Origin: Synchiropus splendidus
Lineage: Eukaryota; Chordata; Actinopteri; Syngnathiformes; Callionymidae
Direction: 5' to 3'
Length of the DNA: 64,000 nt
Assembly (NCBI RefSeq): GCF_027744825.2
Contig: NC_071347.1
Span: 15,480,501 to 15,544,500 of the forward strand
The position numbers and the translations under genes were made by a program. Positions 1-31,900 of this stretch are shown here, one piece after another. Numbering within the stretch: the stretch's first letter is position 1; each line of letters starts with the position of its first letter. Under the pieces are notes generated by a model. That model did not search any database and was not told the origin of the DNA. It worked only from the letters and a program-made list of their open reading frames with translations.

Positions 1-351
1 TGGAATTGATTATTTTTTTGTCAATGTTTTGGTATATTTAAATGTGTTTGAGAATTATTTTTAATATAATTTATTTTTAACCTGAATTGGTAAAACACAA
101 TAAGCAATTCCCCAAACCAGCCACATGTGGTCAGTGTGAGCCACGGAGCACTTCCTCTTCCAGGTCAAGTTTCTCCAAGAGATTCTGAGCTGGCGGGAAG
201 CTCCCATACCACGTCAGGACGCAAAATGACGTTTTAAAAAAAAAATCACTTAAAAACAACTTGTCTTTTCCAAAACATATCTGTTACAGTACATACCTGG
301 ATGTTGCATAAGACTGACACAGATGTTTAAGCCTTGCGTATGGACATGGGA
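1..351. other. intergenic sequence upstream of the esterase array
   Basis: I see no coding exon or recognisable repeat here. The sequence is AT-rich for the first 100 bases and then of ordinary composition, leading into the promoter and first exon of the broken esterase copy A. Confidence 0.5.
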
Positions 352-366
352 AGACCTTTGCACTGC
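352..366 (+). promoter_or_regulatory. conserved proximal promoter motif of esterase copy A
   Basis: The block AGACCTTTGCACTGC lies 109 bp upstream of the exon 1 ATG. The same block recurs at nearly the same distance in copies B, C, D and G. Its reverse complement contains GTGCAAAGGTC, which resembles a DR1 site for HNF4/RXR-type nuclear receptors. Conservation of sequence and spacing is seen directly; receptor binding is inference. Confidence 0.45.
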
Positions 367-1390
367 CCTTCGCTTCACACTCCTTTGTGAGAGTCTCTGA
401 AGGGAAGCGCGTCGAACGATCTTGTTATCAGATACCGAGAGCTGCAGCTCAGAGACCCCCATGAAGACGGTCTCCAAACAAACCCTGCTCCTCTTCTCCA
501 CTCTTCTGCTGTTCTGTGATGCTGCTGAAACGCAGGGTGAGTAGACAAAAGTGAATTGAACTTCTAACGCAAGTCAATGAGAGTTTTCACGACAAAATCG
601 AGCCAAGGCTGACAAAAAATATATTTATGAAAAACATTTTAACAGATGTGATACAATATTTTAACCCATGGTACATGCACAATAAAACAAGAAGAAGTTG
701 AGGAGTACATGACAAGCTTGCTACAAACATGTCGGCCCGGTAAAGTCGCCTTTCCCGGGAGATGGATCTGTTTTTGTGCATGTCCACCAGAGGGGGTTGG
801 TTGGGTTCCACCACCAGAAGGAGCCTGAATATCCAGTATAATAATCTGACCCAGAGCATTTCTTGGGACACCTCACTGGGGATCCCTAAGGGTGCTGGAA
901 TGGGCCACTGCTTTTAGCTAGTGCTACTGAGAACAACATGTGACGTATAAACTCAGCACCTTTGACCAAGTAACATCTCACACACTGACACTCCCGATAT
1001 AAACACTATCCTTATGTCAGGGAAAGTGGCTCAAACCATGCAATGGACCTCTTCCGATGAGTTTAGGGATCATGAGCAACAACGATATCATTTCAGGATG
1101 TTTAGGAAGAGTCAGGAAAAACAGTAGATTTAGGATTGCAGCAATCCCATGCCACCTATTACATCAGCTCAATGTTTACAACTGAAACAAACATTGTTCT
1201 TTCGCCTTTCTGGGCTTTCTCCCAGTGACTCAAACTTAACCCTTTAGGTGCAAGAGTTCATTCAATGAAATATTGAACTTTAATGCCACTACGGTTGGCT
1301 GTTGCTTCAAAGCGGTTGTACTCTTCCTCATCTCTCGCGAACATCAGCCACTATTTCCATGTTTTATTTTTTTTTTAACACCTGAAAAAT

Positions 1391-1920
1391 AGGAAGGCAC
1401 AGCAGCGTCTGCGCTTCCTGCGGCGGATGAGAAGAGCTTCCCTGCCCACCCTCATCCTGACCACCTTCTACAGAGGGACAATCGAGAGCCTGCTGACCAG
1501 CTGCATCTCCGTCTGGTCTGGGAGCTGCAATGCATGAGACTGGAAGTCTCTGCAGAGGGTGGTGAGGACAGCGGAGAAAATAATCAGGACCCCCGATCAT
1601 CGCGGACTCTACTCATCCCCAGTATGCACTGTTCTCCCTCCTGCCATCTGGCAGATGGTTCCGTAGCATCTGATGCAGAACCACCAGATTCAGGAACAGT
1701 TTCGTTCCTGGTGCTGTCAGGCTGCTGAATGTTAGACAGTAGCTGCAATACTGTTTATTTGTTTATTTTTACATCTTCTGGACTAGTATTTATCTAATAT
1801 TTATTTATTTATGGACATATAGTTTTGTTTTTGGAAACCGGAGGCCTCAGACCGAAATTTCGTTGCCACAATATAGTGATTTGTTTTTGTGCAATGACAA
1901 TAAAGAAATTCTAAGTCTAT
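1391..1920 (+). mobile_element. decayed 3' end of an L2-like non-LTR retrotransposon
   Basis: Translation on the + strand across frames gives LRFLRRMRRASLPTL, then FYRGTIESLLTSCISVW, SLQRVVRTAEKII and, after a frameshift, LFSLLPSGRWFRS. These match the C-terminal end of L2-type reverse transcriptase ORFs. The element ends with the tail GTGCAATGACAATAAAG seen in fish L2-like elements. Stops and frameshifts show it is dead. It lies inside the enlarged first intron of esterase pseudogene A. The clade assignment (L2 against a close relative) is from memory of the family. Confidence 0.75.
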
Positions 1921-1988
1921 TATTTTTATTTTAGGATTTTTCAAACGACATTTTTCAACCGGCTTCCTATTTGCAGCTTACCTTGTTT

Positions 1989-2159
1989 AAAATGCTGCAA
2001 TGTGGTGAAGACTAGTGCGAGACGACTTGATCTTGTCATCACTGGGGTTTCTTGGCTTCCTCCCAAGTCTCTCTTTTAAAGCAAGAAACAAGATTGTTTT
2101 TCCAAACTAAATAAAACCCTGGTGTTCAAAAAAAAAAAAAAAAAAAAATGCTGCAATGT
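1989..2159 (+). mobile_element. short processed retrocopy with poly(A) tail and target-site duplication
   Basis: About 125 bp of unrelated sequence (2004-2127) is followed by an A-tract from 2128. AATAAA lies at 2110-2115, 13 bp before the tail, as in a polyadenylated mRNA 3' end. The insert is bounded by a perfect 14-bp direct repeat, AAATGCTGCAATGT, at 1990-2003 and 2146-2159. Together these are the hallmarks of LINE-mediated retroposition. The uninterrupted tail and perfect duplication imply a recent event. I do not recognise the parent transcript. Confidence 0.85.
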
Positions 2160-2245
2160 TGCCTGTTGCAATTTTGCTGCTTTGGTACCTAAAGCGTGAA
2201 GTTTGTTAAGGACCACATGAGCAAACTTCATTTCATATAAAATGA

Positions 2246-2431
<186 letters not shown>

Positions 2432-3117
2432 TAACCAGGACGAAGAACACATACATGCTTCAATCACACCCCACAGCAATGACCTGACTTCAAAACTGAC
2501 CAGAATAAACATCTACAATGCAGCACTGGTGATGAGCACATGGCAGGAAACTGGGGCATGCTGGACCAAACATAACTGAACTGTGTCAGATGCTCATCTG
2601 CTTTCTTGCAGACGCCGGTGCCCCCACATACTTTTATGAGTTCAGGTATCCGCTTTCATTTTTGAAGTCAGGAAGTGATCACGGAGATGAGGTTTTTTCA
2701 GTGTTTGGATACTGTTTCGCAGACACTTACGTCAAACTGCCTGGTGAGCCCAGTGTGGATTACTCCTATCCTACCTGTGGTAGGATGTGGTTACCACATT
2801 AGTCAACGGTGTCCCCAGATCCCTGCCCAGGAGATGAGGAACAGTCTAACAGAGACATTATGAGCTACTGGGCCAACTTTGCTCGCACCGGGTAAGATTC
2901 AAGTCAAAACTTATAACCTCAGACGCCAAACAACCGCATCATTTTCTGTGCATGCAGGTCTCCAAATGGGAGGGGTCTCGTTCACTGGCCAAAGTACGAC
3001 AAAGAGGAAGCCTACCTTGCATTTGATGAAGTGCCAGTCGTGGAGAATCACTTCAGAAGAGACAACTTTGTCTTCATGACCGAGACGACCGAAAAACAGG
3101 ACCACAAAGAGCTGTGA

Positions 3118-4562
3118 TGCCATTTATTCCCTCTATTAAAGATTGTTCTTAAATGTGTTGCATTTGTGATAGATTACTGTATGCACACCTTTTTTAACTG
3201 AACACAAACATCACCTAAAATGAAAGCACTTGGAGAGAGTAAACCTCCGCCAAGCAGCTTCAGTCCACTTCAAACACAACTGCCCACTGACAAAGTATTC
3301 TTCAAAAACGATAACCTCCTTGGCAGATCACGTGAAAATGAAAGCGATACCATGTGACTGCAAAACCAAGGATTGAAATAGGGACCTTCAGTCTAACGCT
3401 CCCAAATGAGCTATTTCAGTACACACAAAAACTTGCATTACTGTAAAGCTCTAAAAATTCCTTGAACCGGATGGTGACACGGATCACTCTCAAAACTCGG
3501 TCATTATTTCTTGTCCCATTCTACTCTATTCCTGAAAATGTAAACATATCATCCATAACTTATCCTGTTGTTTGGAGCACAGACAAAGAAGGCTGTCAGA
3601 ACCATCACCTCCTTGACAGAGGTAACAAGAGCGTTTCTGTCCCTTTTTGAATTATTAATTTCTGGTTAGACTAATGGGCGTCCAAGCCAGTGAACCATGA
3701 GGTCAGTCAACCACACCTGCTAGAGTGAATGTACTTGACATCAGTAGTATGTGAGATTGGTAAGCGGTGCAGTAATGGGTGAGATCTTTTGGGGTCACTT
3801 CAAGGATACAAACAGGAAAAGTTCAGCTCAAAAGAAAAACTGCAACCTTAGTTTATCTTTAAATGTTCTTATGTTGATAATGTGCTCCCTGTGTGCCCTA
3901 TCAACGAAGTTTTATTACATAGGTCAGTTTGTTTTCTTTCAACTTCTACAGTCTGTCAGTGGTTTCAGGGTCAAGTCAAATCAGATATAAAAGTCATCGT
4001 GACTCATATGTGTGGTACCATGTCCGTCCTAAGTGGAACAGGTACATTAAAGTAGTGGTTAGAAACACGGCTCTGTTTTCAGCGGGGAACTCTTTTAATC
4101 GTTCATCATGGCTCTTTGAAACTACTTGAAACTTGCGCCAACTTCCGTGTTAATTTCCTTCGCAGTAAAACACAGTGTATGCCTCGTCAGACGCTCCCTT
4201 CATCATGAAACCCCAGCTCAGTTCCTCGACCCATATGTCCTTAATGCAACACTGTCACCTACTGTACCAATGTACACTGTAGATCCAGGTGCCACTGTAA
4301 GTATCTTTTAAAACTGCAGTGACGCAAGAGACAATAAACCCTCAGGTGGACCACAGTCCAGTGACTGACAAACTTGGGCTTGGAATTATAAGGTTTAATT
4401 TTGTAAACATCCCTGTTGAATACATTAATTGTCACAATGAAACTAACAAGGTGACACAACATATCTGGAGTCAGTTATAGGATACAGGTATGACAGGATA
4501 TTGTGTAAGACTGAAGACAGTTTTTGAACCTGAATGCAAGGCGGAGGTGTCTGCGGGCAGAG
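3118..4562. other. intergenic region between esterase copies A and B
   Basis: I see no exon, RNA gene or recognisable transposon in this stretch. Several short open frames exist, but none has splice sites or family resemblance. The first bases are the 3' UTR of copy A, with ATTAAA about 20 bp after the stop codon. Confidence 0.5.
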
Positions 4563-4577
4563 AGACCTTTGCACTGC
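4563..4577 (+). promoter_or_regulatory. conserved proximal promoter motif of esterase copy B
   Basis: AGACCTTTGCACTGC is identical to the block upstream of copy A and begins 128 bp before the ATG. It is a DR1-like nuclear-receptor site by resemblance only. Confidence 0.45.
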
Positions 4578-4690
4578 TCCTCACTATAATGCTGGCTCAA
4601 GTGGCACCTTTGTGCCAGTCTCCAGGACTCCAGGAAGATTGTCGATCCTCTGTGTTGTAAAGTACTGAGAACTGCAGCACAGAGACCACC

Positions 4691-9975
<5,285 letters not shown>

Positions 9976-11419
9976 TGTCATTTTGCTTCTTCATTGCCAC
10001 TATTAAAGTTGAGTCTAAAATAAATTGTTGACTGACTACATAACATTTTTACCTGGACTCATGATGTTCTGAAAGGATAAGTCAGAATCTTTAAAATGTC
10101 TCAATGCCAAAATGTCTGTCAGTCGAAGACATATTTTAACCAAAATGATTTTTCACTAAAGGCCAATTATTAAAACTGAAAAAGGCTCGTCCCGAAGACC
10201 TCGATCGCTATGATCGCAGCATTTTTCTTATCCGTCATACTTGATACTAGAAACTCTTCAGCCCATCTTCAATGCCCCAAAATTGTCTTATATTGTAACA
10301 TTTTCCTTCAGGGCTTTTTACATTTTTTTAATTGATCTGCAAAATGGATACTTTCTTCTTCAAGCCAACGTTATCAAAAGTCCTCTTTCATTTAGCAGTG
10401 AACCAAATGGAAAGTGTCCTGTTGACAAACATGAAGCATACAAGGAAGTGGATCTAAAGAATCGGGCAATTTCACACATTTTAAATCTACTCCGATGTGC
10501 CAAAAATACTGTCAGAAGATGGGTGCCAACTGGGTTTTGTACTTCTCCCGTATGAATAAATGCACTTTTCAACAAAGGTAGAACTGGTTGGTAGTTAAAG
10601 TCGCAAAAACACATGCAGATGCAGAGGCAGACGTGAGGTATATCTACAGTTCCTAAGTTACTTCTTTACTTCAAATATAGAGGAAGGTGGTGGAGACTAA
10701 GACTTGAAAAGGTATTGTTAATAACCTTGCAAATTTTATATAAATGTATGATGGTGAATTTGAAATTGCATGTCACCCCAAATAACAAGGTCAGAAACAG
10801 TAACTTCTGAGAAGTGAATACCAAATTGTACAAAAATGGCTGTATTCAGAAGCAATATTCCATCAAAGACAGAAGAAACACAAAGAAGCAAGAAGGTGGG
10901 ATCGAAAAATGAGGCTGACAATGAGATAGAGAAGGAGGCTAGTTAGCAACGACAATGCCAGTGATAACCACCGTAGTATAGATGCAAAACACCAAATCAG
11001 AAAGTAGTGCCATAAGCTGAACTTTGAAAAGGCATTGCCTCAATGAAAAAGTAGAAAATATATCTGCTCAGAGAAGACAACTCATCGATGCTGTGGAGGA
11101 TCGAACAGTGAGAATTATAGATACATGTAGTATAATACATGCTACAGCCACTACTTGTTGCTGTTGTTTCCACAACAGAATGGGTTTATATTCCTCCCTG
11201 TCGCATCTGTCATCAATCTTCCTTGAAAAAAGTTTTTCCTCACTTCCCAGAGCTGACCAGAAGGTGACAGTATATTCCAAGGCACTCTAGTCTCCACTGA
11301 CAGTGCTGATGCACAACTTAAGAGAAAGACCCATGAATATATGAGAAAACTGCTTTTCCTCAGCTGTCCACTGCAGCGGAGCATGATCCTTGGGCTTCAC
11401 ATTTGGATGTCGATGTTAA
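9976..11419. other. intergenic region between esterase copies B and C
   Basis: This begins with the 3' UTR of copy B (ATTAAA about 25 bp after the stop). The remainder shows no exon or RNA gene. The last 300 bp are related to the region upstream of copy G. Confidence 0.5.
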
Positions 11420-11532
11420 GTTACATAACGGGACGTTGCGCAAGACAAGAGCACAGCCTTTTAAGTCTCTGGACGTCTGAACGATTTTCTCAGTTCTCTA
11501 TCTCTTTAAAGGCAGACAGGCCTTTGTACTGC
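11420..11532 (+). promoter_or_regulatory. proximal promoter module of esterase copy C
   Basis: Two short blocks are shared with other array members. GTTACATAAC (11420-11429) with TTGCGCAA (11436-11443) looks like paired bZIP sites; TTGCGCAA is the C/EBP core. The downstream block AGGCCTTTGTACTGC (11518-11532) sits 127 bp before the ATG. Motif matches are seen; factor binding is inferred from general knowledge of liver promoters. Confidence 0.5.
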
Positions 11533-11644
11533 CCCTCAAAATAGTGTTGGGTTACTAGCGCAGATCAAGTTTTATTGTGTGAGCCTTTGGACAGGAAAGT
11601 CACCAGTTCCTCTTGTTGCTGAGAGCAGCAGCACAGAGACGAAC

Positions 11645-16585
<4,941 letters not shown>

Positions 16586-17031
16586 TGTCACTTTCCAATT
16601 TCATTCACATTATTAAAGTTGATTCGTCTGTTGGGTTTATTTGTTGTCTGAATTTCTTTTACTTTTATCACTTCCTGTCTCATAAAAATGAAAAAAACCC
16701 CAAACAAAACGATTGTACAAAAAAGACAAATTTACCCCTGTTTTTTTAATGTAAAGTATTAACATAAAGTATTAATAAAAAAAGTACATTTGCTTTGATG
16801 GTTTTTATTTAATATAGTACACAAGCAACTGTAAGACGACTGCCAACTTGATAACACTACAGTGACTCTTTTACCTCATCACCATAGGACACCACTCACA
16901 GCTGATATTGCATATTTATCCTGTTATGTTTCAGTAAGAGAAGCGGTGAGGAGGTTATGGCTTTTGTCAGAGTCAAAGCAGAAACACAATCATAATCTGA
17001 GGATGTCTGATCTACTAACTGTGAGGTGGAA
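16586..17031. other. intergenic region between esterase copies C and D
   Basis: The 3' UTR of copy C (ATTAAA about 30 bp after the stop) is followed by AT-rich sequence with no exon or recognisable repeat. Confidence 0.5.
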
Positions 17032-17043
17032 TGACCTTTGAAC
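17032..17043 (+). promoter_or_regulatory. DR1-like nuclear receptor site upstream of copy D
   Basis: TGACCTTTGAAC begins 130 bp before the ATG, the same position as the AGACCTTTGCAC block of copies A, B, C and G. It is the best match in the array to a DR1 site (reverse complement GTTCAAAGGTCA), the type bound by HNF4 or RXR heterodimers. Binding is inferred. Confidence 0.5.
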
Positions 17044-17161
17044 ATCTATTTACTACCGTGTTTGGTCAGACAGGCAGATCAAGCGACAGACTCGCACGAG
17101 CCTCTGGAGAGGAAAGTTGCCAGTTCCCCTTGTTGCTGAGAGCTGCAGCACACAGAACAAC

Positions 17162-22335
<5,174 letters not shown>

Positions 22336-22859
22336 TGTCATTTTGCATCTTCATTCCCACTATTAAAGTTGGGTCTTAAATAACTTGTGTTTGTTTACTG
22401 ACAACATGACTTTTCACATTGATTCATGATGTTCAGAAAGGATTCGTAATGACCTTTAAAATGTTTTAATGCCAAAATGTTTGGTCATGACTCACAGGTC
22501 AAAGACGACTTTTAAACAAAGTCATGAACTCTGCACCTTTCTTTACTCTCATAGCTGACACACCTGTTCAAATACAGTACAAGGTTTTTCTAATGTATAA
22601 AAAAAGGTGACGCCATGATAAATAACCTCAATACTTTTTCCCACTATTAATATGACCAATGAGCTACAACAAGAAAAACACTGAAATCTTTCAGGGAGGT
22701 GAATAAAAACAAACAATTGAGACAATGGTGTTGCCCAAGTGTGCACGCCCTCTAATAACTGGTGATGTGGCTGTGTTCGGATTTAACCAACTACATTTAA
22801 ACTAATGTTAAATGTGAGTCAGCATGCACCTGCTCCTGATTCACCCCGAATACAGTTGA

Positions 22860-23385
22860 GCTGTTCAAGAACACTTTCCCAGACATTATTATCGCCACAT
22901 CTTCCTGCACAAGCCATGACCTGCAGAGAGCTTCCAAATTAGAATGAGAAAAGAAACTGGCCATATTCCAACAGTAACATCTCGACATTTCTGTCAAGTT
23001 CTGGCTGCGTACGACAAATGACGTCTTCTTCATGTGTCTGTGGTCCAATGAAACCCAGGTTGAACTTTCTGGCCATAAATCCATAAGGTGTATTTGGTGC
23101 AGAAGCAACACTGCTCATCAACAGAAGAACACCATACCTCCAGTGAAGCAGGGTGTTGGCAGCATCACGCCGTTTTTCTTCAGCTGGATCTGGGGCAAAG
23201 GCCCCACTTTGTCAGGGTGGATGGAATTATGGGCAGCTCCAAGTACCAATCAGTGTCGCCACAAAAGCTTCTGTTCGAAAGATGAAGACAAAAGGAATTT
23301 CAGGTAATTTCATTTTTAAGAACGACAGCGACCCTAAGAACACAAGAACAAGTGAATGGGCAGATATTCCTCTTCAGCACCTCGT
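22860..23385 (+). mobile_element. dead Tc1-like transposase remnant between copies D and E
   Basis: Translation gives LWSNETQVEL, NTAHQQKNTIPPVKQGVGSI and, further on, NDSDPKNTRTSEWA. These correspond to the Tc1 motifs WSDETKVE, the NTIPTVKHGGGSI region and NDNDPKHTS. The second catalytic Asp is replaced by Asn (WSNE) and there are stops and frameshifts, so it is inactive. An almost identical copy lies at 28065-28590 because the whole intergenic segment was duplicated. Confidence 0.8.
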
Positions 23386-23569
23386 CTCTTGTCAGCCCCC
23401 TTCCCTCTGTTTTTGTCCAATAACCACAGCTGACCAATAGGTGGCAGTACATCCCCTCCAGTGAGTGTCCACTACCATCGCTGATGCCCACCTTTATGGG
23501 GGCAACTGCTTTCCATTAGCTGTTTATTGCATTTGGAGCACGGCGCATTCATAGCAGGCGATGTTGTCG

Positions 23570-23652
23570 GTTACATAACAGGGGGTTGGGCAAGCCAGAA
23601 CACAGTTGGAACGTCTGAACTAGTTTCAGAGGTGGGAAGACCCCGGTGCTGC
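23570..23652 (+). promoter_or_regulatory. proximal promoter module of esterase copy E (variant)
   Basis: GTTACATAAC (23570-23579) is kept. The C/EBP-like half reads TTGGGCAA (23586-23593) instead of TTGCGCAA, and the DR1-like block at 23638-23652 reads AGACCCCGGTGCTGC instead of AGACCTTTGCACTGC. Spacing to the ATG (130 bp) is unchanged, so the same module has diverged in sequence. Loss of the CTTTG core may alter receptor binding; that is inference. Confidence 0.45.
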
Positions 23653-23767
23653 TCTTTACTGTGCTGTTGGGCAACAAGCGCAGAGGAAGCATCAGAGTCG
23701 CGCGAGCCTCTGCAGAGGAAGTTCGCTCAACCCCCTTGTGACCGAGAGCTGCAGCTCAGAGACCAAG

Positions 23768-27597
<3,830 letters not shown>

Positions 27598-28064
27598 TGT
27601 CATTTTGGATCTTCAGTCCCACTATTAAAGTTGGGTCTTAAATAACTTGTGTTTGTTTACTGACAACATGACTTTTCACATTGATTCATGATGTTCAGAA
27701 AGGATTTTCACGACCTTTAAAATGTTTTAATGCAAAAATGTTTGCGTTTGGTCATGACTCACAGGTCAAAGACACTTGTTCAAATACGTTTTTTATAATG
27801 TATAAAAAAAGGTGACGCCATGATAAATAACCTCACTACTTTTTCCCACTATTAATGTGACCAATGAGCTACAACAAGAAAAACACTGAAATCTTTCAGG
27901 GAGGTGAATAAAAACAAACAATTGAGATAATGGTGTTGCCCAAGTGTGCACGCCCTCTAATAACTGGTGATGTGGCTGTGTTCGGATTTAACCAACTACA
28001 TTTAAACTAATGTTAAATGTGAGTCAGCACGCACCTGCTCCTGATTCACCCCTAATACAGTTGA

Positions 28065-28590
28065 GCTGTTCAAGAACACTTTCCCAGACATTATTATCGC
28101 CACATCTTCCTGCACAAGCCATGACCTGCAGAGAGCTTCCAAATTAGAATGAGAAAAGAAACTGGCCATATTCCAACAGTAACATCTCGACATTTCTGTC
28201 AAGTTCTGGCTGCGTACGACAAATGACGTCTTCTTCATGTGTCTGTGGTCCAATGAAACCCAGGTTGAACTTTATGGCCGTAAATCCGTAAGGTGTATTT
28301 GGTGCAGAAGCAACACTGCTCATCAACAGAAGAACACCATACCTCCAGTGAAGCAGGGTGTTGGCAGCATCACGCCGTTTTTCTTCAGCTGGATCTGGGG
28401 CAAAGGCCCCACTTTGTCAGGGTGGATGGAATTATGGGCAGCTCCAAGTACCAATCAGTGTCGCCACAAAAGCTTCTGTTCGAAAGATGAAGACAAGAGG
28501 AATTTCAGGTAATTTCATTTTTAAGAACGACAGCGACCCTAAGAACACAAGAACAAGTGAATGGGCAGATATTCCTCTTCAGCACCTCGT
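28065..28590 (+). mobile_element. dead Tc1-like transposase remnant between copies E and F
   Basis: This shares the motifs and disabling changes (WSNE instead of WSDE, stops) of the remnant at 22860-23385. It was copied by segmental duplication, not by transposition. Confidence 0.8.
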
Positions 28591-28774
28591 CTCTTGTCAG
28601 CCCCCTTCCCTCTGTTTTTGTCCAATAACCACAGCTGACCAATAGGTGGCAGTACATCCCCTCCAGTGAGTGTCCACTACCATCGCTGATGCCCACCTTT
28701 ATGGGGGCAACTGCTGTCCATTAGCTGTTTATTGCTTTTGGAGCACGGCGCATTCATAGCAGGCGATGTTGTCG

Positions 28775-28857
28775 GTTACATAACAGGGGGTTGGGCAAGC
28801 CAGAACACAGTTGGAACGTCTGAACTAGTTTCAGAGGTGGGAAGACCCCGGTGCTGC
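28775..28857 (+). promoter_or_regulatory. proximal promoter module of esterase copy F (variant)
   Basis: It has the same variant blocks as copy E: GTTACATAAC (28775-28784), TTGGGCAA (28791-28798) and AGACCCCGGTGCTGC (28843-28857), the last 130 bp before the ATG. Confidence 0.45.
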
Positions 28858-28972
28858 TCTTTACTGTGCTGTTGGGCAACAAGCGCAGAGGAAGCATCAG
28901 AGTCGCGCGAGCCTCTGCAGAGGAAGTTCGCTCAACCCCCTTGTGACCGAGAGCTGCAGCTCAGAGACCAAC

Positions 28973-31900
28973 ATGAAAGGCCTTTGTACACAAACCTCAC
29001 TCTTCCTCTTCGCTCTTCTGATCCTTGGTGCGGCTTCGAAACTGCCGGGTGAGTACAGAGAAGTTTATTTACCTTTTTCATTACCTACGATAAGATTATT
29101 TAACCTCTCCCACAGTGGTGGATCTTCAAAGGTGGCACGCGGGCACCCGCCCCCCTTGGGATCTGATTGGCCACCCCGCGTGCCCCCTCCTCAATGCTCA
29201 TTGACTCGTTGGCAATGTCAATCGTTGTGTTGAGACTCTCGGCACATGATTGTACAGCGGTACCTCGGTTTTCGAACATCCCGCACTTCGAACAAAAATT
29301 TCGTCCTGTCTCCACACTGGACCATGGTAGAGTGTCACAGGGGAGGTGCTCGCTCTCCACACTCCAGGGTTTGATGTCCTGTTGTGGGCTGGAGCTGGGA
29401 CAGGGATGAGGCGAGTCTGGGACAGAGCGTGACTTGGTTTATGACTTTGTCACAGCCAAACTGCACAGAAGCGCACATTCAGAGCTGGACACGCACCGGG
29501 CACCTCTTCACTTCTGGAGAGACGTCACTCACTCGGCAACCCCTCCCACATGCAGCGGCCACACACATAGAGGAACAGCGCACCTGCAGCAGACACTCTA
29601 CATTCACTCCCACAAAAGACTATTTTAAGGCATTATTTCTTTTTCCATAAATTGTAATGGGAAAAACCAATTCAGATGTCAAACAATTCGCTTCTCGAAT
29701 GGCCGTCTGGAACGGATTGTGGTATCTGGATTTGAAACTGTATCTGAAAAGCGTCTTTTATTACATTGTGGAGTGCATCTATCACATGCTGTATGAAGTC
29801 ACTCAGCAACAACAGAAAACGGGAAAACGGCGGCAGGAGCCTTGATCGGATCATATTAAGACGCTACTTCAATTTGCAAGAAGACTGCTCTTATACAACA
29901 CAACAGGTGTGTTCTAATTTAGTTAGCTCTCCATCTTAACACATCTCTCCATTGTTTCTGTAGCATCTGTATTTCGATGTTGCTTATTATTAAAACTGAA
30001 GCAGCACAGAACACCCGCATATTTCTATTTGTAGTATTATAGGCTTTCTTTCTACATTGTAACAATTCAAGTGGGGATTATAACCGAGCTTTTCCCTCCT
30101 TTTTCCTCGCCTCCAAAAATTCTCTGCACCTGCTCCTGCACTCGCAGATTGCGGACAAGTATTTACCCAAGTGCCTCTGTCAGATTATGACATGGCCTTG
30201 TTTTGAAGCTCTTCTATTGCAAAAAGAAGACATTTCTTTAATTGAATTTCTTGAATTTGCCTATTGAATCAACCAGATATTTCTCCCCCCGGAAAAACCT
30301 TGTCTATTTTTTGTTTCTGTTTTACCTTTACATCTGCAAACAAGTTGGTGTGTGTATACAAACATCAACAGAACCTGTTTCCCAACAGCACCTGTGGTCC
30401 ACACCAAGCTGGGAAGCCTGAGGGGTGAACTGTTGACTGTGAACGGAACTGAGAATAAGGTTCATTCCTTTCTGGGTGTCCCCTTTGCAAAACCACCCGT
30501 GGGCCCTGCACTGAGACTGGCACCACCTCAGGACCCAGAAGGATGGGAGGGAGTAAGAGATGCCACCAAACAGCCCCTCATGTAAGGAACAGTCTTCTTT
30601 GCATTGAGAGAACAAGTCATATCATGTTTCATCAGTATTACCTACTTACTTGGAAACTTTCCAAATCCTAATGCCGATGTTTTCAAAAGAAATCACTTGT
30701 AACCAGTTTGGGGACTTTTCACGGTCTTTGTTTCCATAAAAAGCACCACTCTTATCACTCTATTCGCAAACAAATCAAGCACAAGCCAGTTGTGTAAATT
30801 AGACAATAACATTATTTCACGACTTCTGAGCCAATACCAACCATCCAAATGAAGGAGCTGGCGTGTCATGTAAACCTTTCTGTTTCAGGTGTATGCAAGA
30901 CAGAAACCTCAGTGTGGAAGTGTTTGAAAAGAATTTAGGACTTCAAATTGAAATCCCTGAGGTGTCAGAAGACTGTTTGTACCTGAACATCTACACGCCT
31001 GCAACCAGACCTCACGATGCCAAACTCCCAGTGAGAAAACTTTCTTTATTTTTTAGCAAAGTAATGATAAAACTTCACTTATTTTTTTAACTTTTCAGGT
31101 CAGTGTTCAAAACATGCCTCTGGAATAGCCCACACGTTTGCCTTGTGAATGAATAACCCTTGCCAATATCTGAAAATGTTGCTCTTCTGTCTGGACAGGT
31201 CATGGTCTGGATCCATGGAGGAGGATTTTTAATGGGCTATGCTTCAATGTATGATGGATCTGCCCTGGCAGCCTATGAGAATGTGGTTGTGGTGTCAATC
31301 CAGTACCGCCTGGGACTTCTTGGCTATCTAAGGTAAGTCATGTGTTGTAGATGAAATCATACTCAGTTGTGAAGATCTGCCTTTAAAACTGGGCCTATAA
31401 GCTTGTGCATATCAACAATCCAGCACTGGTGATGAGCACATGGCAGGAAACTGGGGCATGCTGGACCAAGTGCAGGCCCTGAAGTGGGTCCAGGAGCACA
31501 TCCACAACTTTGGAGGAGCCTCTAACTCAGTCACCATATTTGGAGAGTCAGCTGGTGGAGTGAGCGTGTCCCTTTTGGTAAGGTCCATTGTGAGATCCAG
31601 CTTGGCTCCTTTATATCTGCTCTTTGTGTCTGTGCGTCCAATTTAAATGTATTTCACATGTTCTGTCTCACTTATGGATTTATTGATGTTACAGTTAGGA
31701 CCCCTTTCATGGTTTTATTCAACAGCTTCTGTCACCATTGACCGAGGGGCTGTTCCACAAAGCGATTGCTGAGAGCGGCACTGCTGCTATGGAGCCTCTT
31801 GTGCGAGACAACTCTCTTGCGAGAACACAGGTGAGTCTTCATTCGTCATTTGCCTATTTAGTATGTCGTTTTTCAATACTCTCGGGTCCTTTATATTTTG

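Larger units (their letters stand above)
22336..23767. repeat. intergenic segment duplicated downstream of copies D and E (first copy)
   Basis: This stretch is nearly identical to 27598-28972 apart from small indels (for example about 50 bp near 22510-22560). It carries the 3' UTR of the upstream gene, a dead Tc1-like element and the promoter of the downstream gene, so the duplicated unit includes both flanks of an esterase gene. This marks the E/F step as one of the youngest events in the array. Confidence 0.9.
27598..28972. repeat. intergenic segment duplicated downstream of copies D and E (second copy)
   Basis: This is the near-identical partner of 22336-23767. The similarity continues past exon 1 into intron 1 of copies E and F. 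It includes a second Tc1-like remnant at 28065-28590. Confidence 0.9.

Noticed and set aside
23153..23440. Open frame with GSGAKAPLCQGGWNYGQL, present in two copies, as a candidate protein.
   Set aside because: It is an out-of-frame reading of the dead Tc1-like element; the second copy is due to segmental duplication.
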